Shown one piece after another: positions 15,317-23,728 of a stretch of DNA of 64,000 nucleotides. The notes beneath the pieces were generated by a model. It saw nothing but the letters and a program-made list of their open reading frames with translations. It searched no databases and was not told the origin of the DNA. The DNA comes from an uncultured Treponema sp. (lineage in GTDB: Bacteria > Spirochaetota > Spirochaetia > Treponematales > Treponemataceae), in contig ONHK01000004.1 in the NCBI GenBank assembly GCA_900317625.1, positions 62,001 through 126,000 on the forward strand. The letters are read 5' to 3'. Position numbers and translations under genes: made by a program. How positions within the stretch are numbered: the first letter of the stretch is position 1; the number at the start of each line of letters is the position of its first letter.

Positions 15317-17018
15317 AAATTTTCAGTTTTATAAAACAAATCTGGCGAAGAAATTTATTTTTCAGTTTTTTATTTTTTCGCCGGATTTTAAGTCTTCCTT
15401 TCCATGGCCATTTGCAGATTTCAATCCTTCGTTTTGATAAAAGCGCCTCCAGCACCGCACAAAAACTTTCATGATTCCAAACATTCACTGCAGTAAAGGG
15501 GGTCGTAAGTCTGTTCATGTATCTTATGAAAAATTTCTCAAAACTTTCCCTTGTAAAATATTTTTCGCATAATTCTATCAGTCTAAAAGCAATCTCCTCA
15601 TCATTCGGAATATTCCACGAAGGCATTTTCTTGTCAGAAAAATGCTGGTTTGAAATTCTATGAAAATCTGAAATTCTGCTTGTTATTTTTATTTTTGAGA
15701 CGGACTTTCTAAAAAATCCCCTTGAATTCCTGAAAATCTCGGATTTTTTTCCAATTTCAGCTTCAATTTCTTTTGAACGGCAAATATCACATCCGCTGCA
15801 AACAGCCTGTTCTGCACCCAGCGCATCCAGCAAAACTTGCCGCCTGCAATTCCTCGTCTCCGCAAATTCCTTTAACGCCGCTTTTCTTGTTCCCGCAGGA
15901 AATTCCTCAAACTTAAAAGAATCTTCAAAATTCCACAAAAGAATCGCATTTGCAACACTTCCATCGCGTCCGCCACGGCCGGCTTCCTGAATATACGCTT
16001 CCGCAGTTTGAGGCGGATCTAAATGAACTACCGTATGAATGTCTTTCTTGTCAACGCCCATTCCATAAGCGCATGTCGCGCACAAAATAGCATCTTTCTG
16101 TCTGAAAAACCATTCCTCAATTTTAGTTTTTTCCTCGCGCTCCATTCCGGCGTGATAAAATTTTGCAGTTTCTGCTCCAAATGCTGTGTTCAGTTCCTGA
16201 GCCATATCTTCAGTCCGGTTTCGTGTTCCGCAAAAAATAATCATCGGGCGCGCTTCCGTTTTTGCAAGAACCAGAGCCGCAGTCTTTTTTGAGGCAACTT
16301 TTTTCACATAATAATGAATATTCGGGCGGTCGCTTTCACTTCGAACAATATGAGCCTCGCCATCAAAAAGAACATCGGAAATCCGCGCAAGAACTTCCGG
16401 AGAAGCCGTCGCCGTAAAAGCCGTTACCACCGGAACATCCAGTTTTTTTATGATTTTTCCAAGTTCAAGATACGCCGGCCTAAAAGAATCTCCCCATTCA
16501 CTTACACAATGAGCCTCGTCAATCGCAATATGAGAAATTCCATAACTTTTCAGCTGTCCGGTCAATTTTTCATCCAAAAGAATTTCCGGATTCGCAATTA
16601 TTATTTTCGCCCCTGTATCCAAAAGCCTGAAATTTTCCGCGCGCTCCTCATCACTCTGCCCGCCACGAAAAATCGCGGCCTTTATTCCACCAGCAATCAT
16701 TCGCCGGTACTGATCGCTCATCAACGCAAGCAGCGGATAAATCACAAGAGTCGGCCCATCCATCAGAATCGCCGGAATCTGAAAACACAACGATTTTCCA
16801 GCTCCAGTCGGTAAAAGCACAATCTGTTTCCCGGCGCAATCCAAAAGTTCCTCTGCAGTTTCCTGATTTTTCGCCGCAAAATACGAATCCATAATATTCG
16901 CCACAACCAGCCTTTGCCACGGAAAAAGATATTTTATTCCAAAATTTTCCAGAGCCGCTAGCGTCGCCGGGTCATCACAAAAAAAATCATCCGCATCAAA
17001 TTTTACCAGTTCGTCCAT
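15240..17018 (-). CDS. recQ: ATP-dependent DNA helicase RecQ
   Basis: 592 residues from the ATG at 17018. Helicase motifs in order: I 'LPTGAGKSLCFQIPA', II 'IDEAHCVSEWGDSFRP', III 'AFTATASPE', and V-VI 'YGMGVDKKDIHTVVH' and 'QEAGRGGRDG'. The zinc site follows (Cys in 'NCRRQ', then 'CSGCDIC'). RecQ unwinds DNA 3'-5' in recombination and fork repair. The frame stays open upstream to 17186, but that part is basic and unlike RecQ, so 17018 is preferred. The last ~45 residues are Lys/Ile/Phe-rich and run through a terminator-like hairpin into the opposite gene. They may not belong to the native protein. Confidence 0.85.
   Translation of the reverse strand: MDELVKFDADDFFCDDPATLAALENFGIKYLFPWQRLVVANIMDSYFAAKNQETAEELLDCAGKQIVLLPTGAGKSLCFQIPAILMDGPTLVIYPLLALMSDQYRRMIAGGIKAAIFRGGQSDEERAENFRLLDTGAKIIIANPEILLDEKLTGQLKSYGISHIAIDEAHCVSEWGDSFRPAYLELGKIIKKLDVPVVTAFTATASPEVLARISDVLFDGEAHIVRSESDRPNIHYYVKKVASKKTAALVLAKTEARPMIIFCGTRNRTEDMAQELNTAFGAETAKFYHAGMEREEKTKIEEWFFRQKDAILCATCAYGMGVDKKDIHTVVHLDPPQTAEAYIQEAGRGGRDGSVANAILLWNFEDSFKFEEFPAGTRKAALKEFAETRNCRRQVLLDALGAEQAVCSGCDICRSKEIEAEIGKKSEIFRNSRGFFRKSVSKIKITSRISDFHRISNQHFSDKKMPSWNIPNDEEIAFRLIELCEKYFTRESFEKFFIRYMNRLTTPFTAVNVWNHESFCAVLEALLSKRRIEICKWPWKGRLKIRRKNKKLKNKFLRQICFIKLKIFIFVRKIFLLIQKIGQNFQQFQSVH
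15338..15388. terminator. Bidirectional terminator-like hairpin inside the recQ tail
   Basis: A 12-bp stem (AAATCTGGCGAA 15338-15349 with TTCGCCGGATTT 15377-15388) has a 27-base loop. It is well placed to end the 85-residue gene on the + strand. For recQ it lies before the stop codon, which is odd. Confidence 0.5.
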
Positions 17019-17447
17019 TTTATCCGCCAAATTTATATCGCAAAAAAAAATCAAAAACGGAAATGAACGCACATTTTTTTTCTTTTTTGGACGCAAATTT
17101 CTTCCGAAACGGGCTTTTCGGGGTTTCATTGCTGCGCAAAAAGCCTTCGGCTTTCCCCTCCAATCCCGCGTAAGATTCTCTTTCAACCTTTTGCCATTCC
17201 CGCCGATAATAAAATAAATCTGAGTTATTTATGCAATAAAATATCTGCGCTTCCAGTCAAAAGCCAAGATTTGGCTATTGTGAAGTGTTTTTTGGGAAGA
17301 ATTATTTGCGCTTTTCTTACAGAAAATGCTCAATAATTCTTTTATGCCATTCGGCAAAATCCACTTCAAGGACGCCAAACTTGTCTTTTTCCTTCCGCTT
17401 AGATATTTTATTGCATATCTGAAATCAAAATTCGATTCCGAGGTGTT
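17019..17447. other. Intergenic region between recQ and the OmpA-like gene
   Basis: About 430 bases between divergent genes. It contains a GC-rich hairpin (AAAAGCC/GGCTTT near 17139-17154) and repeat element A2 (17231-17416). No protein or RNA gene is evident. GAGGTG lies just before the ATG at 17448. Confidence 0.6.
17231..17416 (-). repeat. Palindromic intergenic element, family A, copy 2
   Basis: A 186-bp element in reverse orientation to copy 1 (4826-5005). The core from the GCGGAAGGAAAAA side to the GACTG-AAGC side is nearly identical to copy 1 by eye. The outer arms differ: here they are a perfect 16-bp inverted repeat, ATGCAATAAAATATCT (17231-17246) and its complement (17401-17416). 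The arm sequence changes but pairing is kept. It sits between divergent genes, so it cannot simply be a terminator for either. Confidence 0.85.
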
Positions 17448-18689
17448 ATGAAAAAATCATTTTTATTTATTCTTTTCTGTATTTTCACTTTTTCCGCTTT
17501 TTCGCAAACTGAAAATCAGAATTCAAAAATGTTAAAATTCAAATTCCATAAAAATGATAAAAGCCGGATTCTTTCAACTGTAAATGAGGATGTTTATTTA
17601 AATGGGATTTTGAACCATAAATCTGTCATTTTGAACCGGATTTCAAGTGAAGTTACAGATGTTTTGCCCGATGGCTCGGGAACTTGCAGCGCGATTTTTA
17701 TGACTTCAGAAAGCGCAACAACCAGAAACGGCATTTTTGCGGAAAATTATACTTGGGGCGAAGAATACAAAAGCATTTTTACGCGCGATACAACCGGAAA
17801 ATATTCAATCGATGACATTTATTTTATGCCTACAGTCCGCGATGTTCCGAAATTTCCAGATTATCCTGTAAAACCAGGCGACACTTGGCAAGCAGAAGGG
17901 CATGAAGCTCATGATATGCGCAGGACTTTCAATATTCAAAAACCTTTTAAAGTTCCTTTTGTTGCCGACTACGAATATCTTGGCGATACAACGGACGAAA
18001 ACGGAAGGATTTTGAGCAAAATCAGCATTTTTTACAAACTTTATTTTGAAAGTCCTATGCAGAATCTGAACAATCAGAATTACGGAAATCTTCCGCATAT
18101 CACAAAAGGTTATTCAAATCAGACTGTTTTTTGGGACAATGAACGAGGTTCAATCGATCATTATTCCGAGGAATTCCGCATTATGATAGAAACTTTTTTT
18201 GGCGACCAGATTCTTTTTACAGGAACGGCCCATGCGGAAGTTACTGATTTTGAGCGCGTAAACACAAAAGAAAACCGCGAGAAAATCTCAGAAACTCTGA
18301 ATAATCTTGGCTTAAAAAATGTTGAGTTAAAAGAAAACGAAAAAGGGCTTACAATTTCAATTGAAAATATCCAGTTTTTGCCAGATTCTTCAGAACTGAT
18401 TCCAGCTGAAAAAGAAAAACTGGCGCGCATTGCAGAAATTCTAAAAGGCTTTGAAAACGATCTTCTTATAACCGGGCATTGCGCAAACCGTGGAACTCTC
18501 CGCAACCAGCAGCTTATTTCCGAACAGCGCGCATCATCTGTTGCGCATTATCTTTCCGAGCTGAAAGTCCGGGAGCCAAAATGTATTTTCACGCAAGGCA
18601 AGGGCGCTTCCGAACCAGTCGCATCCAACGCAACAGAAGCCGGCCGCGCAAGAAACCGCCGCGTTGAAATAACAATCATGGATGAATAA
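17448..18689 (+). CDS. OmpA-family envelope protein
   Basis: 413 residues with a signal peptide ('FLFILFCIFTFSAFSQ'). The middle (about 25-270) is beta-rich and of no family I can name. The C-terminal ~120 residues are an OmpA/Pal peptidoglycan-binding domain: 'IQFLPDSSELIPAEKEKLAR', then 'ITGHCANRGT', and 'LSEQRASSVAHYL' (written here from 'ISEQRASSVAHYLSEL'), ending 'AGRARNRRVEI'. It probably anchors the outer membrane or a periplasmic partner to peptidoglycan. Repeat elements flank it on both sides (A2 upstream, B1 downstream). Confidence 0.82.
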   Translation: MKKSFLFILFCIFTFSAFSQTENQNSKMLKFKFHKNDKSRILSTVNEDVYLNGILNHKSVILNRISSEVTDVLPDGSGTCSAIFMTSESATTRNGIFAENYTWGEEYKSIFTRDTTGKYSIDDIYFMPTVRDVPKFPDYPVKPGDTWQAEGHEAHDMRRTFNIQKPFKVPFVADYEYLGDTTDENGRILSKISIFYKLYFESPMQNLNNQNYGNLPHITKGYSNQTVFWDNERGSIDHYSEEFRIMIETFFGDQILFTGTAHAEVTDFERVNTKENREKISETLNNLGLKNVELKENEKGLTISIENIQFLPDSSELIPAEKEKLARIAEILKGFENDLLITGHCANRGTLRNQQLISEQRASSVAHYLSELKVREPKCIFTQGKGASEPVASNATEAGRARNRRVEITIMDE

Positions 18690-18716
18690 TTTTTTGCTCG
18701 GCTTGGTAATAAATCT

Positions 18717-18920
18717 AAATGTCGAGTTTTTTATTGAATCAATAAATTGAATGGGCGGGAAGAAAAAGAAAGCGGCAACCGAGCTATTCTGAGCGATAGC
18801 AAGCAATTTTTGAAAAAAAATTGCGCAGTCTGATACTTTGTACGCTCAGCATGGCGAATTGACGCGCTTTTTCTGGTAGCTCATTCAATTTTTTTACTAA
18901 ATTAATAAAACTCGGCATTT
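18717..18920 (+). repeat. Palindromic intergenic element, family B, copy 1
   Basis: A 204-bp nested palindrome. Outer arms AAATGTCGAGTTTTTTATT (18717-18735) and AATAAAACTCGGCATTT (18904-18920). Inner arms AAATTGAATGGGC (18744-18756) and GCTCATTCAATTT (18879-18891). The 148-bp inner part is almost the same as 63580-63727 in reverse. Inside, CTGAGCG pairs with CGCTCAG and GCAATTTTTG with AAAAATTGC. It lies between converging genes and may also serve as their terminator. Confidence 0.85.
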
Positions 18921-18928
18921 AGCCGAAA

Positions 18929-20608
18929 TTATTCAGCAACTGTGCTTGCCAGATTCAGCAGTGCGGATTTGTTTCCTGAAATATATTCCTCGCAGCGTTC
19001 CTGGCTCATCGGTTTTCCGAGTAAAAATCCCTGGATTATGTTGCAGTTGAATTTTTTCAGAAGTTCAAGCTGAGAATTCTGTTCAACGCCTTCTGCAATT
19101 GTTGTAAGCCCCATGTTTGAAACCATCGAGATTATTGAATTTGTAATGTTCGCCTGAATTCCGTTTTTCGATGTTATGTCATTTATAAAAGACTTGTCAA
19201 TTTTTAAAGTGTCCAGCGGAAGCATCTGCAGATAACTCAAAGATGAATATCCTGTTCCAAAATCGTCAAGAGAAACCCTAAAGCCCATATCTTTCAGCAT
19301 TTTCAATTTTGAGACAGCGTCATCCATATTGTCAATCATAATGCCTTCCGTAATTTCAATTTCAATGAAATTCGGATTCAAATCGTAAGTTATAAGAAGA
19401 TTTTTCAGCTCATCAAGAATATCCGCTTGTTTTAGCTGAATAGGCGAAAGGTTTACAGAAATAACACCAGTAAAATTAAATTTTGTCTGCCATCTTTTTA
19501 GCGTTGAAAAAGCTGTGTTCAGAACCCAAGTGCCAATCGGCAAAATAAGTCCACATTCTTCTGCAAGCGGAATAAAAACTGAAGGAGGAATTTGCCCGAA
19601 CTGTTCATCGTGCCACCGGATAAGCGCCTCAAAACCACGTAATTCTCCGGTTTTTACATCAAACTGAGGCTGGTAAGAAAGCGTAAAGCTGCTTGAAAGA
19701 ACCGCCTGCGTCATCCTGTTTTGAATATTCAATTTTTGAATAAAAATTCTCTGCATATCAGGCTTAAAAAACTGGAACTGATTTTTTCCGTCTTTTTTTG
19801 CTGAATGCATCGCAATATCCGCAAAACGCAAAAGTTCTTCCTTATTGCAGGAATTGTCCGGGTAAACAGAAATTCCACCGGAAACATTTATTTCCTGAAT
19901 CATAAACGCTTCAAGAATTGTGTCGGTGATGTTTCCGATTGAATCTGTTGAAATGGAATTCTGTATTACGGCAAGAAATTCATCTCCACCAAAACGATAC
20001 GAGCTTATAATTCGTTTTGAAAACTGCTTAAGAATCTCTGCCGCCTTTTTTATGATTTCGTCGCCAGCCTGATGTCCCTTTGCGTCATTTATATTTTTTA
20101 TGTTGTCAATATTTATAAGAAGAAGTCCGAGCTTGTTTCCATCAAATTCAGCACGTTCCAGCATATGCTGAAATTCCTCATCAAACTGATTTCTGTTCGG
20201 AAGTGAGGTCAGAGAATCTAGAAATGCTGTGTCCCTTAGTTTCTGCTCGTTGTTTTTCTTTTCAGTTATGTTTGAAAGATTCACAACAATCATTTTATCT
20301 TTTGTGCCGCGAATCTGGACTTCAAACCAGGAATTGCTGAGTTCAGAATAATAATCAATCGGAGAAACAAAAATTTCGTTCAAGGCTTTGTCGCCTAAGT
20401 CAATCCAAGGAACATTGTGGTTCAATAAATCTTTGAATTCTGAAAATTTGTGGCATTTTGAAATTTTTGGACTTACAGAGCTAAAAAAACTGTTATTTGC
20501 AAATACAAGCTCAAAATCAATAATCTTAGAACCGTCACGGATTGGTTTTGCAATCAGAATCGGTGAAGAAAATGCGTTTAAAATCGAAGAAAAATCCGGT
20601 TCATTCAT
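18929..20608 (-). CDS. PAS-like GGDEF-EAL cyclic-di-GMP enzyme
   Basis: 559 residues, no membrane segment. Residues 1-125 look like a PAS-type sensor. A GGDEF domain follows with 'YRFGGDEFLAVI' intact but no RxxD inhibitory site just before it. The EAL domain has 'FEALIRWHD', 'EIEITEG', 'DDFGTGYSSLSYL', 'IDKSFI' and 'AEGVEQ', so all metal and catalytic residues are present. It could therefore both make and break cyclic di-GMP, with phosphodiesterase activity the safer guess. In spirochaetes this messenger controls motility and host interaction. The promoter is TTGACA-17-TAAAAT with the ATG 6 bases on. Confidence 0.9.
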   Translation of the reverse strand: MNEPDFSSILNAFSSPILIAKPIRDGSKIIDFELVFANNSFFSSVSPKISKCHKFSEFKDLLNHNVPWIDLGDKALNEIFVSPIDYYSELSNSWFEVQIRGTKDKMIVVNLSNITEKKNNEQKLRDTAFLDSLTSLPNRNQFDEEFQHMLERAEFDGNKLGLLLINIDNIKNINDAKGHQAGDEIIKKAAEILKQFSKRIISSYRFGGDEFLAVIQNSISTDSIGNITDTILEAFMIQEINVSGGISVYPDNSCNKEELLRFADIAMHSAKKDGKNQFQFFKPDMQRIFIQKLNIQNRMTQAVLSSSFTLSYQPQFDVKTGELRGFEALIRWHDEQFGQIPPSVFIPLAEECGLILPIGTWVLNTAFSTLKRWQTKFNFTGVISVNLSPIQLKQADILDELKNLLITYDLNPNFIEIEITEGIMIDNMDDAVSKLKMLKDMGFRVSLDDFGTGYSSLSYLQMLPLDTLKIDKSFINDITSKNGIQANITNSIISMVSNMGLTTIAEGVEQNSQLELLKKFNCNIIQGFLLGKPMSQERCEEYISGNKSALLNLASTVAE

Positions 20609-20614
20609 AAAGCA

Positions 20615-20643
20615 ATTTTAAGTGCAAAAATCCTATTTGTCAA
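20615..20643 (-). promoter_or_regulatory. Promoter of the GGDEF-EAL gene, leaderless
   Basis: On the - strand: TTGACA (20643-20638), 17 bases, TAAAAT (20620-20615), 6 bases, ATG at 20608. This is a near-consensus sigma-70 promoter with no room for a ribosome-binding site. Confidence 0.65.
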
Positions 20644-20675
20644 AAAAAATAGCTGGAAATTTTTAATTTTCCAGC
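20643..20675 (-). terminator. Terminator of the pot operon
   Basis: Stem GCTGGAAA/TTTCCAGC (20652-20659 and 20668-20675) is followed on the - strand by a run of eight T. It lies 24 bases after the potD stop. Confidence 0.75.
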
Positions 20676-20698
20676 CATCAGGTAAATCTCAGAAAATT

Positions 20699-21751
20699 CT
20701 AGTTTGTTGAGATTCTAAGCGATTCCCACATTGAATAATATTTGTCCAGCCAGTCGCCAATATCATTCTTAAGTTCACATTTTTCCATGATTTCTGCCGG
20801 ATACATTGGTTTTGTTGTCCGGTAATTTTCTGCCTCAAGGTTCACATAATCTGGAAATCTGAAAAAATCAAGGAATTTCGCATAATTTTCAGGAACATGA
20901 ATAAAATTTATAAATTCTGAGGCAAGCTCAACATTTTTTGAGTCTTTAAGAATACACATGCTGTCCAGATAAGAAGGACCACCATCTTCTGGAATAAAAA
21001 AGTCGATTGTGCTTTCCCATTCTTCTTCTGGAATTTCACCGTAAATGCATTCCGCGTAACCTTGACAAAGCCACAAATCGCCACGCGCAAAATCTTTTCC
21101 AAAACCTTCGGCATCAAATTTTACAATATTAGGAAGCCATTTTGTTTTTATAAGATTAATTGCGGTTTCCAATTCCTGCTCATTTTTTGTACATACGCTA
21201 TGATTCTGATATTTTAACGCATCGCCAATAACTTCACGGTAATCGTCCATCATGGAAGCGTGTCCTGCAAACTGCGGGTCGGCAAAAATATTCCATGTGC
21301 GCTCGTAATTTCCGCCAGGAACTTTTTTCTTGTTCACAGAAATTCCTGCGGCTCCAAAATAATATGGAACGGCGTAAACCATTTCTGGATCATAAGGAAC
21401 TTTTTCAAGAATTTTTGGATTTATTTTATTTCGGTTTGAAAATTTTGACTGATCAATTGGCTGCAGCATTCCTTTTTTCAGCATGATTGAAACAAAATCC
21501 TGAGAAGGAACAACAATGTCAAAACTTTTTGCGCCACCATTTACAATTTTGTTGTACATTGTCTCATTTGAATCGTATTCTGTAACAACGACTTTGCAGT
21601 TGAATTCCTTTTCAAATGCGGCGACTACATCAGTTGGAGTGTAGTAAGTCCAGCTGTAAAGTTTTAAAACTTGCTTTTTTTCACAAGAAACAAGACCGAA
21701 TGCAGCAGCAAAAACTATAGCGGCAGCAATAATTTTAGAAGTGATTTTCAT
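20699..21751 (-). CDS. potD: Spermidine/putrescine-binding lipoprotein PotD
   Basis: 350 residues. The signal peptide ends in lipobox 'LVSC' (Cys23), so it is lipid-anchored. The mature part is a type 2 periplasmic binding protein with 'LKLYSWTYYTPTDVV', 'FDIVVPSQDFVS' and 'VPYYFGAAGISVNKK', characteristic of PotD/PotF. It captures polyamines and hands them to PotBC. The last gene of the operon, it has its own good GGAGG site and is separated from potC by a hairpin that may raise or protect its mRNA. Confidence 0.9.
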   Translation of the reverse strand: MKITSKIIAAAIVFAAAFGLVSCEKKQVLKLYSWTYYTPTDVVAAFEKEFNCKVVVTEYDSNETMYNKIVNGGAKSFDIVVPSQDFVSIMLKKGMLQPIDQSKFSNRNKINPKILEKVPYDPEMVYAVPYYFGAAGISVNKKKVPGGNYERTWNIFADPQFAGHASMMDDYREVIGDALKYQNHSVCTKNEQELETAINLIKTKWLPNIVKFDAEGFGKDFARGDLWLCQGYAECIYGEIPEEEWESTIDFFIPEDGGPSYLDSMCILKDSKNVELASEFINFIHVPENYAKFLDFFRFPDYVNLEAENYRTTKPMYPAEIMEKCELKNDIGDWLDKYYSMWESLRISTN

Positions 21752-21790
21752 AAATCAGCCCTCCAAAAATAAATAAAAAGTGAATATTTA

Positions 21791-21811
21791 AAGCTATCTT
21801 TTTGATAGCTT
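21791..21811 (-). promoter_or_regulatory. potC-potD intercistronic hairpin
   Basis: A perfect 8-bp stem (AAGCTATC 21791-21798, GATAGCTT 21804-21811) has a 5-base loop and overlaps the potC stop. There is no strong T-run, so it is more likely an mRNA-stabilising or partial attenuation structure than a full terminator. Confidence 0.5.
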
Positions 21812-22685
21812 AATGACCTGCGGCAAAAGTTTTCAATCCTTTGCGCAGAGCAATTGCCATAAGACAAATAATGATTATAAGAACAAAACTCAATGCGTTT
21901 ATAACAGGACTTACTCCATGTCTTATCATGTTGTAGACATAAATAGGCAAAGTCTCGACATTTCCGTTTACAAGCGATGTGATTACAAAATCTTCAATTG
22001 ACATTGTAATGCTCATCATAAATCCGCTTAAAATTCCAGGAAGAATTGCCGGTACAATAACAAGCCAAAGAGTCTGGCTTTCAGAAGCGCCTAAATCGTG
22101 GCTTGCCTCAATAATTGAATAGTCAAATTCGTCAACCCGCGCGCTTACCATCAGATAAACAAAAGGAAGACAAAACGTTGTGTGCGCAATAATTATTGTC
22201 AAAAGTCCAAGATTCATGTGGATTCCGCTTAAAAAAATCAACAAAGAAACACCCATGATAACTTCCGGCAAAACCATCGGCAAAAAACTTACAGACTGAA
22301 TGTAATTTTTTCCGAAAAATTTGTACCAGCTGATTCCAATTGCGGCCAGCGTTCCCAGAACTGTTGCCAAAAGAGCAGAAACAATCGCAACAATTGCGCT
22401 GTACAAAAGGCTCATCCAAAGCCGCCCGGAACTGAAAATCAATTCCTCATACCAGCGGAAAGAAACTCCTGTAAAATCCGTTCCTTTTGATTCATTGAAT
22501 GAATAAAAAATTATCACAAACAAAGGAATAAAAAGAAACAGCAGGGAAATAAAAAGAACAGTCTTTGAAAAACTGAAAACTGGCGCGTGTTTCTTCCAGA
22601 ACCGTTTTGCGTGTCTGTGGTTTTCCGATTTTGGATGACTTGCTTTTTCAAAAATAGATAAAATTACAGAAACTAAAAAATCCAT
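21810..22685 (-). CDS. potC: Spermidine/putrescine ABC transporter permease PotC
   Basis: 291 residues with six membrane segments and the permease loop 'EASHDLGASESQTLWLVIVPA', which contacts the ATPase. I chose the ATG at 22685 because AAGGA lies at the right distance. The longer frame (ATG 22733) would overlap potB by 38 bases. It forms the membrane channel with PotB. A charged segment 'ENHRHAKRFWKKH' before the first helix is cytoplasmic. Confidence 0.88.
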   Translation of the reverse strand: MDFLVSVILSIFEKASHPKSENHRHAKRFWKKHAPVFSFSKTVLFISLLFLFIPLFVIIFYSFNESKGTDFTGVSFRWYEELIFSSGRLWMSLLYSAIVAIVSALLATVLGTLAAIGISWYKFFGKNYIQSVSFLPMVLPEVIMGVSLLIFLSGIHMNLGLLTIIIAHTTFCLPFVYLMVSARVDEFDYSIIEASHDLGASESQTLWLVIVPAILPGILSGFMMSITMSIEDFVITSLVNGNVETLPIYVYNMIRHGVSPVINALSFVLIIIICLMAIALRKGLKTFAAGH

Positions 22686-22695
22686 AAAAATTTCC

Positions 22696-23718
22696 TTATT
22701 TAGATTTGCTGTCAGAAACACCAGTTTCTTCACGCGCAGTTGATTTTTTCAATTTTGCGTCCTGCCGCTCGCTTATAAGCATTGCAAGAATTGCAAGCAT
22801 ACTTACAACTGTAAGCAATACACTGAATGCGGATGCCAGCGGAAGATTTCGTGCCTTGTTGATTTGATCCATGATTATGTTTCCAAGCATATAGCTTTCT
22901 GTTGAGCCGATAAGCTGTGGAACTGTGTAGTTTCCAAAAATCGGAATAAATGTAAAAATTAGCGCACTGATAATTCCACTTTTTATTCCCGGAATAAGAA
23001 TTTTTGTCATGGACTGAGGTTTTGTCGCGCCCAAATCCCGTGCCGCTTCTAGAAGAGAAAAATCAAACCTATCAACAGAAGTAAAAATCGGCAGAATCGC
23101 ATAAGGCAGATACATATAAATGCTTACAAGAATTACAGCGCCTTTTGTGTACATAAATTTATGCGGAACAAAAACTGCTCCATCTTTTTTTATAAAATGC
23201 ACAAAATCAAAGAAAACCTTGCATATTCCGTTCAAAAGCCCATCCTGACCAAGAATTGTCATCCATGCAAAAACACGGATGAGTGAATTTGTAAGGAAAG
23301 GAATTATCACAAGAATCAAAAGCAAAGTCTGATGTTTGCTTCTTGCAATTGCATATCCGCAGGGAAGAGCTATAAGAATTGAAATCAATGTTGAAATTAC
23401 AGACATCCATAGCGTTCTAAGAAAAATAAACGCATACGCTTTGCTGAACATCCGTTTGTATGCTTCAAAACTGAATTCTGGAATTACTCCGCCAAACATA
23501 TCTCTTTTCATGAATGAATAGCAAAGGATAATTGCAAGCGGAATTACAAAGAAAACTGAAAACCATGCGCCCATCGGCCAAGCGTAAGCCGGACCAGGAT
23601 TTATTTTTCTTGCTTTTGCCTCGCGCGCTTTTTCCGCAAGACGAAGCAAAAATGGCTTTTTTTCGGCTGAATCAATTTTTTTTCCAGTCGGTGGTTGTTC
23701 TTCTTTTATTTCTTTCAT
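22696..23718 (-). CDS. potB: Spermidine/putrescine ABC transporter permease PotB
   Basis: 340 residues from the ATG at 23718, preceded by an AAAGG site and 10 bases after the potA stop. The frame is open further up, but those codons overlap potA and do not resemble PotB. A charged ~50-residue N-terminus precedes six membrane helices. The contact loop reads 'EAARDLGATKPQSMTKILIPG'. The C-terminal tail is also charged. It pairs with PotC. Confidence 0.88.
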   Translation of the reverse strand: MKEIKEEQPPTGKKIDSAEKKPFLLRLAEKAREAKARKINPGPAYAWPMGAWFSVFFVIPLAIILCYSFMKRDMFGGVIPEFSFEAYKRMFSKAYAFIFLRTLWMSVISTLISILIALPCGYAIARSKHQTLLLILVIIPFLTNSLIRVFAWMTILGQDGLLNGICKVFFDFVHFIKKDGAVFVPHKFMYTKGAVILVSIYMYLPYAILPIFTSVDRFDFSLLEAARDLGATKPQSMTKILIPGIKSGIISALIFTFIPIFGNYTVPQLIGSTESYMLGNIIMDQINKARNLPLASAFSVLLTVVSMLAILAMLISERQDAKLKKSTAREETGVSDSKSK

Positions 23719-23728
23719 GTTTCTGCCT

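Noticed and set aside
17019..17186. N-terminal extension of RecQ up to 17186
   Set aside because: The added 56 residues are basic and low in complexity, cover a GC-rich hairpin, and are unlike RecQ N-termini.
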